Position numbers and translations under genes: made by a program
Part shown: piece after piece, positions 1 through 8,386 of the stretch
Layout: each line of letters opens with the position of its first letter
How positions within the stretch are numbered: the stretch's first letter is position 1
The notes under the pieces: model-generated
Told to the model about the DNA's origin: nothing
Database searches by the model: none
What the model saw: the letters and a program-made list of their open reading frames with translations, nothing else
Source of the DNA: Phymatolithon calcareum
Lineage: Eukaryota > Rhodophyta > Florideophyceae > Hapalidiales
Direction: 5' to 3'
DNA length: 64,000 nucleotides
NCBI GenBank assembly: GCA_977006965.1
Contig: OZ345355.1
Coordinates: 124,001 to 188,000, forward strand

Positions 1-1208
1 ATGATGGCACACACCGAAGGGGTTGTTCCAAAAAAGGCACGGAACCGACGAGTCCATACGTTTTGGCTCTGCGGTTGCCGGCGTATGATTTCAGAGCCTG
101 CGTACTCAAAAACAGCGACCGGGACGGGTAGACCCCTTGCGTCCATCTTAGCAAGCGTCCTGCTCCGTGGCCTGGGCCTACTCATGGTACTAGCGCTCCG
201 TGCCTGTTACTATGTACTCAAATTGCAATAACTATTTTTCATATTGAGATGAACTTCGAGATCGAGCTGCACGTATATGAAACCAATAGTATGCAACTTT
301 TAACTCTATATTTCATATGATTTTTGACAAAGTGTAATAACATCGATCACTGACGGCTGTGAGCAGTATGTAGCACCACTGTAGCGCTATTGTAGCGCTA
401 ATATCAGTAAGTGTTGGTACAAAATGTAAGAAAACGTGAGGCATAAGCTATGGTTTTGAAAAGGATTACAAAGTTGCCTCGCGTGTCCGGTACATCCGTT
501 CCGGGTGGCGGGGGAGCGCTCACTCCTGCATAGCGCTACAGCTGCACTTATGTGCTGTTCTACGGGCCAAACTATATTTAGGACTGCATTGCCTTGCTTA
601 ATCAGATTGTTCATTTCATTGCCGTTCTAATGACACTAAAATCTTACTTTACAAACATCTACACTATGCAATAGCAACAGTGAAACTTTCTCAAAATCGG
701 CCATTTTGGGCCGTTTAAGCCGTTTTTAACAGAAGATAACAGATACTGTGGTAGCCTAAACTTATTGTTTTTGGTGTTCATTTATAGACTGCAGTATATT
801 CATGCCACAAACAGTGCGTTAGGTGCTGTTATTGCCCACATCCTGCATAGAACAGGCTCTAAAGTTTGTCTTCCAAGGTCAAAACAGGTGCTTAATCGCA
901 CAAGCACGTTTTGAATTATATCCAGAAAGTAAAATGTCAGTCTGTACGTACTACAGAATCGAGTACAGAACAAAGCATTCTGATTTCAGTAATACTCAAC
1001 ATCACTGTGGTTCTCGGGCCATTCAGAATTACTGTGATATTGAATATGAAGTGTTTCATATTTTAGGAATGTATCAATTATTTGTAGCGCCGTTCCACAG
1101 ACAATTGAGACGAAGTTTTTAATGTACTAGCACAATTGATGGCACTAGTAGTACTACTAATACTCCCGTGAGGGTGTACCACTTCACAGGGCATCACTAG
1201 CCGCCAAA
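1..1208. other. Intergenic, no gene seen
   Basis: Only short unrelated open frames occur here, the longest under 100 codons. None has a recognisable domain or a convincing start context. The sequence is moderately AT-rich. No terminal repeat matching the LTR at 2399-2708 was found, so the element whose 3' end lies there appears truncated or degraded on this side. Confidence 0.5.
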
Positions 1209-2177
1209 ATGCCTCGAGAGAAGAAGCGCAAGTACGAGCTCGCCGACAATGCCTTGCGCGGCATAGTTGCCGCCCGCCGCGATATGCGACCCGACGGGAC
1301 ACCGCTGCAGCCGGCCGTGATCAAGAAGTTCGATCCCGTCTTCGACGAGATCCCAGGCAGCACTTGGCGCAAAAAGGTTCGCGAGATGCGCGAAGAGTAT
1401 GGAAGGGTTAATCCCATAGATCCAGGGCGCCAGGTTGGTATGTTATTTCTGTCCTTTTTATCATTTTCCACTATTTTTCACTTTTTTCTAACTCTCGTTT
1501 CAGTGAGTGCGGCGGGCGGGATAACTCCAGGATTCTTGAAGCCTACCTTAGCCGATGGCCTCAACCGCATGTGCACACCTGCCCTCCCCGCCGGGCCGTC
1601 GCAGGTAGCGTCCGATGTCGCTGCCGTCGATACCAGTGACGACGGCGGCGAGTCCAGCAGTGGGTCTGGCGGCCCCGGCGACGAGAATGACCTGACATTC
1701 CGCCCCCTTCACATAATGGGGCAATGGGAGGACGAAAATGAGGACAAGCGTGTATCTGTAGCGATTCTAATGCCCTCTGGACTATGTGCTCGTAAGAAAG
1801 ATCACGACGTCCGTGTCATTAGTGGCGGTCGTGTGCTTGAAGTGTCAGTTGTCTGGCCGGAGGCAATCACTGACATGCTCTACTTGCATCGGTCGTGGAT
1901 GGCTTCCGACAGTTCTTTCCTTTCTAACCATCCTCGTCTGATTTCGTTTCGCTCGTTTCTTCGTCATTTCCGCTCTTCAAATGACCAACCTATCGTCTCT
2001 ACTTTCCATTTGAAGCTCCCGTTCAAGGTAAAAAATGAGCTGAGCATTGTCAAGCGCCACACTTCCTACCTCTCGTGGGCAACGAGTAAGGAGGTCGTGC
2101 TGTACATAACGCTGCAGGCACCCGACTCTAACTATTTAGCTGAGAAAGAGGCTGCTCCCACGTTTAGAACTGCGTAA
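1209..2177 (+). CDS. Unrecognised protein, probably LTR-element encoded
   Basis: Open frame of 322 codons starting in a good eukaryotic context (gccgccaaaATG). The N-terminal ~70 residues are strongly basic and charged. The middle is acidic and Ser/Gly-rich (DDGGESSSGSGG), and the C-terminal ~150 residues look globular. I do not recognise a domain. A 66-nt segment at 1438-1503 begins GTATGT and ends in a pyrimidine tract plus TTTCAG. It encodes a Phe/Leu-rich stretch unlike its surroundings and is probably a short in-frame intron, which would give a 300-residue product. The frame is followed within 220 bp by a polypurine tract and an LTR-like sequence in the same orientation, so it may be the last ORF of a decayed LTR retrotransposon rather than a host gene. 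Host-gene status cannot be excluded. Confidence 0.5.
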   Translation: MPREKKRKYELADNALRGIVAARRDMRPDGTPLQPAVIKKFDPVFDEIPGSTWRKKVREMREEYGRVNPIDPGRQVGMLFLSFLSFSTIFHFFLTLVSVSAAGGITPGFLKPTLADGLNRMCTPALPAGPSQVASDVAAVDTSDDGGESSSGSGGPGDENDLTFRPLHIMGQWEDENEDKRVSVAILMPSGLCARKKDHDVRVISGGRVLEVSVVWPEAITDMLYLHRSWMASDSSFLSNHPRLISFRSFLRHFRSSNDQPIVSTFHLKLPFKVKNELSIVKRHTSYLSWATSKEVVLYITLQAPDSNYLAEKEAAPTFRTA

Positions 2178-2386
2178 AGGTACAGTAATAAACATAATTT
2201 GTGTTACACGTACCACCTCCAGACCTGAGAGGCTCCAATCATGCAGTGAATTCCGATGTAAAATGCGATATCGGTATTTCCCGCATCCTCCTGGCATCCC
2301 TACGCTCCACCTTGACCATTCCGCGTGAACGTCTTCTTCGCGCGCGGACGCGCTGTTGGAAACGACAACTATCCTGTCGTTCCCTC

Positions 2387-2398
2387 AAGGCAGGGGGA
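2387..2398 (+). other. Polypurine tract before LTR
   Basis: Purine-rich run (aaggcaggggga, one pyrimidine) directly precedes the TGTAATG start of the LTR-like sequence, the position expected for second-strand priming in a plus-oriented LTR retrotransposon. Confidence 0.5.
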
Positions 2399-2708
2399 TG
2401 TAATGCCTTTGAATGAGCATTATGATGCGCCCCTCAGCGAGACCTTTTCACTGCACGTTAGCCAATCATCGCTGTGCACGTCCGGGAGATTTTAGTGCTT
2501 GCTTTGACGTAGAATAGCGAGCAGAGGGAGAACAATCAATACACGACCCTACACACTCAACACACATAACAATAGAGGACATGAACCATCCTCAAGGGCA
2601 CTCTTTTCCCAATAAAAGAAACCGCACAGACGACTTTAATGTGCGGGGGTGCCCTCCAGAGTGCTTTCTCGACACTCACTAACAACGCACTACCAACGCG
2701 TTCGTTAC
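2399..2708 (+). repeat. Putative 3' LTR of decayed element
   Basis: About 310 bp bounded by tgtaatgc at the left and cgttaca at the right, giving the TG...CA ends and TGTAA/TTACA inverted termini typical of gypsy-like LTRs. A polypurine tract abuts the left end and an AATAAA polyadenylation-like signal lies near 2612. No matching 5' LTR is visible in the window and no target-site duplication can be tested, so this is a 3' remnant or an element whose 5' end lies outside. The immediately upstream open frame (2201-2416) may be its terminal coding sequence. Confidence 0.45.
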
Positions 2709-2995
2709 AGTTGTGCAGTATTCCTTAGCCATTACAGTATCAGAACGGCAACTAGAGATGATTCTCTGCGTCAATGAATTTGATTTTGTCGAGTTTGAAA
2801 TTGTCGTGAAGTCTGTTTACGTGACTGGCAAAACGTGCCAAGTTCATCCAAAGCATCATCATGAAATGGAAAGGTATTCCTTTTACAAACGATAGACGAG
2901 AGCACTGGAAGAAGTCTAAATGCGAATGCTTATCCTAAACTAGACGAGGATAGGCGCTCTGGCGTGCGCATTATATATGGACAAGACCGCGAGCC

Positions 2996-4060
2996 TTAGC
3001 GACGGGCGGTGCACATGCCGGGGATCCGATGAGTGGAGGACGAAAACCTGTCTCGCACATATCCATTCACGAACTCTTTCTCCCGAATTCGAGAGTCATT
3101 GTCTTCATCCAGCTTAATAAATTCATCCCAAGCGAGATCGCGATGAAATCCGATAGGCACTTCGAGCCAACGGAGCGCATTTTGAAACTGCGTAAATGTT
3201 ATATATCCAGTGTTCTGATAATCAGCGCGTTGGAACACAAATCGAGCGTTGCTTTCAGACGCAAGGTCGTTAACAAATGAAGAAGGTCCGACGGAACCAC
3301 TGCACTCCCCTGGTTCGATGTCTTCAGTGTTTCGGGAACGGTGAAAGATCGGCGCATCCGAGTTCAAAACATGTAAATCAGAATGAGATGCACTATTCAG
3401 ATAGTCTACTGGGAAAAGACTAGCAGAAGAAGATTCCTCGTAGCCAAGTGGAGGAGATTGCGGAGGCATCGAATTCACCAGAGAGTGACCATCATCCTGA
3501 GCCTCCATAGGAAAAGACCGTACAGGTGGAAGAAAGATGATGCCACCATTTGGAAGTCGGTACGGCAAGCATAACACTTGAGCATGGTGCAGATATATGT
3601 TCGGGAGGTGTGGCATTCTTTCTCCAGCAGAAGGCTGTATGGGATACTGGTGGCCCACGTCTGTCGGCATTAGCGGCACTACAGCCGGGTTCGGACACAT
3701 GGGGTGGAATTCATGCCGAAGGGACGCATTCGAAATGGGTTGGTCAGAAACGGGATTGGGATAGCAAGCAAACGTTTCGATGCTTCGGGCTATTGGTTGC
3801 ACCTGTGACGGGCCAAAAGACTGCTGCATGGACAGCAATTGCTCCATGTCTTGCGCTCCGGAGTACGGTGACAATGAAGCCCAATCTTCTGCCCACTGCA
3901 GAGATTGAACTGCGCGAATCTCTGGTTGATACTTGCAATGAGTTGGAGTGGTCTGCCATAGCTCGGATGGATACAGAAAGGTCTCATCTGTAAACAGCAT
4001 ATCTGGAGGAACAGGTGCAGTTGATGGACCTGGCGAAGCAGGAACTTGAAACTGAGACAT
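2996..4060 (-). CDS. EF-hand protein with long Pro-rich N-terminus
   Basis: Intronless 354-aa frame. Residues 1-260 are Pro/Ser/Gln-rich and low in complexity, probably disordered, with no signal peptide or membrane segment. The C-terminus carries a pair of EF-hands. Loop 1 (residues about 280-291) has D, Q, T, G, I at coordinating positions 1, 3, 5, 6, 8 but Gln instead of Glu at position 12, so it is probably weak. Loop 2 (about 318-329) is near-canonical, with D-x-D-x-D and Glu at position 12. This suggests one strong Ca2+ site with a partner loop, in a calcium sensor or adaptor; the target is unknown. A TATATAAA box lies about 70 bp upstream of the ATG at 4060, which supports this start. 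A tandem-repeat array begins just upstream of the promoter. EF-hand identity is clear; the biological role is not. Confidence 0.82.
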   Translation of the reverse strand: MSQFQVPASPGPSTAPVPPDMLFTDETFLYPSELWQTTPTHCKYQPEIRAVQSLQWAEDWASLSPYSGAQDMEQLLSMQQSFGPSQVQPIARSIETFACYPNPVSDQPISNASLRHEFHPMCPNPAVVPLMPTDVGHQYPIQPSAGERMPHLPNIYLHHAQVLCLPYRLPNGGIIFLPPVRSFPMEAQDDGHSLVNSMPPQSPPLGYEESSSASLFPVDYLNSASHSDLHVLNSDAPIFHRSRNTEDIEPGECSGSVGPSSFVNDLASESNARFVFQRADYQNTGYITFTQFQNALRWLEVPIGFHRDLAWDEFIKLDEDNDSRIREKEFVNGYVRDRFSSSTHRIPGMCTARR

Positions 4061-4129
4061 GATGAAACCGGAAGGAGTTGGAGTTGCTTAGACGGCCCTC
4101 TTGGACACTGAGGGTTACAACTCCTGTGC

Positions 4130-4137
4130 TTTATATA
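4130..4137 (-). promoter_or_regulatory. TATA box of EF-hand gene
   Basis: The minus strand reads TATATAAA, 70-77 bp 5' of the ATG at 4060, a spacing that leaves room for a short leader. Confidence 0.55.
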
Positions 4138-4149
4138 GGCAACATGCGC

Positions 4150-5015
4150 GCCAGCAGCGTTAACGACATATCATACACTTCTTCCTGAGCTTTCAGTCAT
4201 TTGAGATTTGCGTGTAGAAACAGCGCCTTCAAACACGGAGCGGTTGGTGAAACGCATGGCTTCTTCCTCTCTTTCAAATCGTATGTTTTGCAAAAGGGGG
4301 CGCAGAACACAAGCGAGCAAGCTTGCGCGCTTGCGGCGTTAACGACATATCATACAATTCTTCCGGATCTCAGTGATTTGAGATATGCGTGTAGAAAGAG
4401 AGCCTTGAAACGCGAAGCGCTGGGTGAAACACATGACTTCTTCCTCTCTTCCAAATCGTCTGTCTTGTCACAGGGGTGCAGAACACAGGCGAGCAAGCTT
4501 GCGCGCCAGCGGCTTTAACCACATATCATACACTTCTTACTGATCTTTCAGTCATTTGAGACATACAGTACGTGTAGAATCAGCGACTTCATGGATTCTT
4601 CCAATCTTTCACATCGTACGTTTTAAAAATGGGGCGCAAAACACAAGCTTGCGCACTTGCGGCATTAACGACATATCACACACTTCTTCCTGATCTCAGC
4701 CATTTGAGATATATGTGTAGAAACAGCGCCTTCAAACACGAAGAGCCTTGTGACACGAATGACTTCTTGCTCTCTTCCAAATCGTATGTTTTGCAAAAGG
4801 GGGCGCGGAACGCAAGCGAGCAAGCTTGCGCGCTTGCGGCGTTAACGACATATCATACAATTCTTCCGGATCTCAGTGATTTGAGATATGCGTGTAGAAA
4901 GAGAGCCTTGAAACGCGAAGCGCTGGGTGAATTCTTACTCTCTTCCAAATCGTCTGTCTTGTCACCGGGTTGGAGAATACAGGCGAGCAAGCTTGCGCGC
5001 CAGCGGCTTTAAACA
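4150..5015. repeat. Tandem array of ~150-180-bp units
   Basis: The phrase (g)cgttaacgacatatcatac recurs, with variation, near 4158, 4338, 4512, 4663, 4841 and (degenerate) 5008. Between these anchors the units share segments such as tgtagaaacagcgcc and gagcaagcttgcgcgc. Units alternate between two types, so the real period is a dimer of about 350 bp, with one unit shortened. A related single unit flanks the copia element at 19105-19190, so the family is dispersed as well as tandem. Open frames of 105 and 127 codons on the plus strand (4201-4518, 4629-5012) are by-products of the repetition; nothing suggests that they are translated. Confidence 0.8.
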
Positions 5016-6111
5016 CGTGTAGGTGACTCGTGCCGCAATATAAAGGGTGAGATCGAGATGATGTGCGGCGCATTCGACGTTGTGCCAGGAATTATTACCG
5101 GTTTGAAGTGCCTCGCAAGCGTTTAGACGAAGCAGAGGGGTTGGTTATGTGCGTTGCTGGCTTTTATGATACAGTACGTGGGTATAGTGTTTGCATTACA
5201 TCTTACAGCTGTGGAAGATTTTTTTGAGAGCGTGGAACGTGGGAATCAATATTGAGGCATCATATGAGCTTCTTCGTATCTTTCATTCGTCATTTTCCAA
5301 ACGCTCGTTACGGCTTTCATGCACTAGGTATGATACAGTACAGTCAATAGTAAGATCTTTCGCTGACATGCTTTAATCGTGTGCTCGACCAATGAAATGA
5401 TCACGGGAGGGATGAAGCGTGTATTCAAAATTCATGAATGATGCCCGTAATGCGATTCTAAGACTTTGACCTTCGAAGGCGCGGATGCGCGCAGCGGAAA
5501 GAATCGAACTGCGGCATGTGCGTCGGTTCTTCAAGGGGCGAAATTCGAGTGAGTAGTAGAGAAAGCAATTTACTTCCACTCATCCATAGAGTACCCGATC
5601 GAATGGAGAATCTGTCCATGATCGGTCCGAAAAGCAAGCTCTGTACTGCGTCTGGGCAACTGCTTCGCAACAAGGAGGCAGAACAGTCCTTGAGCGATCA
5701 CTTCCAGACGCGGAGGAACTATTGGCTCCCCTCCTTTTTCGAAAAGCACATGTAATGCATTATAAACAGCACCAGACTGCTCATTGATGAATGGGGGACC
5801 TCATGTGGGTGGTGCTGGGAGGGAGCACGTTCCACGACGCGAAGGGCGCCACATATGGTCATCCCTCCCTTCCTGATCCCCATTACTGTTCTTGTGAGTG
5901 CCGCTCGGCAGATGAGCGCAGCATGTATTGTTCTGTGCTGGCAATTTTTAGAAATGTCATATCATACACCTCCCCTGAAACATTGCACAGGTGAAGGAGA
6001 TGGGTGAAGGTTTTCTACGAAATTTGTCCCAATCATAAGGCGACACATGCATTCTACACGTCGGCAGCAGTTGGCTCCACGTCATCAGCAATCTAAACGG
6101 AACCACTATCT
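5016..6111. other. Intergenic, no gene seen
   Basis: Short open frames only. It contains scattered copies of the TACAGTA heptamer. No RNA gene or terminal repeats seen. Confidence 0.5.
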
Positions 6112-6116
6112 CTGAT

Positions 6117-6464
6117 TGTCGTCACAGGCCCGTTTGCGCCTCGCACGGCGCAGCCCTCTGTACAATCAGAGGGCGGGAGTGGCTGCGCTGTCCGTTCCAA
6201 AAAAAAGGGGGGAAAGGGGGTGTAGTGTTTGCAGAGGCCGATGCCTCTGCGCGGGGTGAGAATGCGCGCAAGCCGAGCTTGTGCTGTAGACTAGACCGTT
6301 TAGCAAGTGCCAATCTTTACAACATTCTAGCCCAGGCAAAGTAGCGAGGGACAACTAAATCTATCTTAAGGTATCTAGCGTGTATGATAGAACGCACCTC
6401 CGCAGCTCACATACCGCTGGAGTTTGTGGCTGCACACCCATGTATGACAACGAATGTCTCGACA
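6117..6464 (-). repeat. 3' LTR of copia element
   Basis: Pairs with 14729-15075 at roughly 97% identity by eye. It is preceded on the minus strand by the polypurine tract at 6465-6473. Confidence 0.93.
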
Positions 6465-6473
6465 CTCCCTCCC
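6465..6473 (-). other. Polypurine tract of copia element
   Basis: The minus strand reads gggagggag immediately before the TGTCGAG start of the 3' LTR, the expected plus-strand primer site. Confidence 0.8.
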
Positions 6474-6539
6474 ATGGGCGCTGGAGGTGCTAACAGTGGC
6501 TGCATGCCGTATCATACCTATCATAGAATTAAAAGCAAT

Positions 6540-8146
6540 GAAACAAAGGGATCTAAAAAAGCGGGAAGATCCCAACGGGAATATGCCCGCGCAGTGCACG
6601 CGGGACAAAATGCCCCCTTGTGCCTGCGATCGCGATCGCCGTCACCCTCGCCGAAGCGCACCATGGCGCGCGTACGGGGCGGTGCTGCGAAGCCAGGGGC
6701 ATGGCGGCGGAGCGCGTACGCCCTTCTGCCCAAAACGGCGCCGACGCCCGGGTACGAATGTGCCGAGTTCTGGGCGTCGCCAGCCGGGCACGCGCGCCAG
6801 GCGGACAACGTGCGCGCCGGGCGGGCGCCGCGCGACAGCATTGCTGAGGGCTCCGTCGCCCGTCGGGGGCGGCGGAGGAGGCGCGCGCACAAGCGCGCGC
6901 CTATGCACCGCGATGACAAATTCCCCCGGCGCCCGTGGTGCGCCGGGGAAGAACTCAACCTCAATCCCGGCGTGGCCGGGCGCGGCGCGGATGTCGCGAC
7001 CACATGTGCTGGCGGTGCGGCCGCTGCGCGCGCGCGGGCCCCGGGCGATGAGCACGCAAATACCGGGCCTGCGGCGCGCGCCGGGGATGGGAACGAGGCT
7101 TCTGCGAGCGGTGCGGCAGCCTTGCGCGCGCGGGCCCGGGGCAACGCTCACCGAAATACCGGGCCTGCCGCGCCGGGTGCCGATCGAAGGGCAATGGCAG
7201 CCGGTGGCGCGGCGACTGCGCGCGCGGCTCGTCCTGCGGTTCCGGGCGCGGCGCCTTGCACGATGGCGCCGACGGTGGCTCCGTTAAGCCCAGTGCCCGG
7301 GGATGCCACAGAGCGCGAAGCCCGAGTGGCGGTCGTTGGCGGAGTGCGTGGCGGGTTGCAGTTTCCTGGAAACTCCCCGTTGTGCGCTACCGCCGACGTC
7401 GAGCGCGGCTCCTGCGATGAACATGGGAGGTGGTTCATCGAGGTTGTCGCGCTCGGGGATAACTCCGTCGATGGCAATGGCCTTGCCATTGCCTCCGGGG
7501 TGGTCCACGCCGCTGCACAGGCACGTAGTGGCACGAGGGCTTTCATCCCGTCCAGTGGGATGAGGAAATCTTCGCCAGCTCTCGCGCTGGCGCAATGCGG
7601 CTTCCCACTTATGACGTGCCTGGGTCGCGGGCGGCGCTTCTTGGCGTCTACACGCCATGCTGCATTATTCCAGCGTCTCGTGGCCTTCGCCAGGACGCAA
7701 GAATGTCTCGCTGTGCAGTTGTGCTTGGGCATGTCTTCGCGTTTTTGCAGCGCCGGCCTGGTGTGGCCGTCATTGTCGCGGGCGTCGGGGCCCGCGAACA
7801 AGTCAGTTGGCCAGCGGGCGCGCTGCGGGACGTGAGCCATCAGCCGTATGCTGGTGCAGCTTCGTTCGACTGCGTCCGTGCTGCGCTTTTAAACGCCGTC
7901 TGTGCCGCGGCAGGGCCACTGTTCGCGGCAGTGGTGCGCGACGCCTTGAGAGACGACGATGACAGCCTTTTTATGAGCCTCCGTCCGCTCGGAGGCCTCG
8001 TCGACCGGGTGAAATTCTCCGGTCGGCGCTGCACAATCGCGCGGAACCGGGCAATTCAGGAGGCAGTTCAGCTTCCTGATCGGTGGGCGGCCTTTACGGC
8101 GATGGCTTCTCGCTCTTCGGGCGTATTCATCGTGCGCGTGCGGTAG
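6540..8146 (+). other. GC-rich cargo inside copia element, possible antisense gene
   Basis: The segment between pol and the 3' LTR is much richer in GC than the rest of the element. From 6.6 to 7.3 kb it is Ala/Arg-rich low-complexity sequence open in several frames on both strands, so ORF length means little there. From about 7.33 to 8.15 kb the plus strand looks most protein-like. One frame ending at 7835 contains a stretch like GRWFIEVVALGDNSVDG, and a second frame ending at 8146 continues with Leu/Ala-rich sequence, as though one gene were split by a frameshift near 7.66 kb. No known domain recognised. If real, this would be an accessory gene transcribed opposite to gag-pol. It could instead be captured host DNA or fortuitous open frame. 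Confidence 0.4.
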
Positions 8147-8386
8147 GACGACATGGTGGATCACGCGTTTGTTGTTGACGCTAATCAGGGCGTCATAATC
8201 GATTCGGAGGAATCTAGGGCCATAGTTCTCACCGCAGAGAACTTGGCCAAGTGCGGCGGTGCGAGTGCAAGGAAACTTAGGGTGAAAGAGGTGAGGGAGG
8301 TGAGAGCATAGAACAGTAGGGAGAACAATAGAGACGATAAAACATGAAATTGGCTTGCTTAAAGGGAAAGGTAGTGAAGGCAGCGA

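Noticed and set aside
6384-7287. Long overlapping open frames on both strands (up to 483 codons)
   Set aside because: High GC removes stop codons in all frames between 6.6 and 7.3 kb and the translations are Ala/Arg low-complexity. Only the 7.33-8.15-kb plus-strand part is kept as a possible gene, within the cargo entry.
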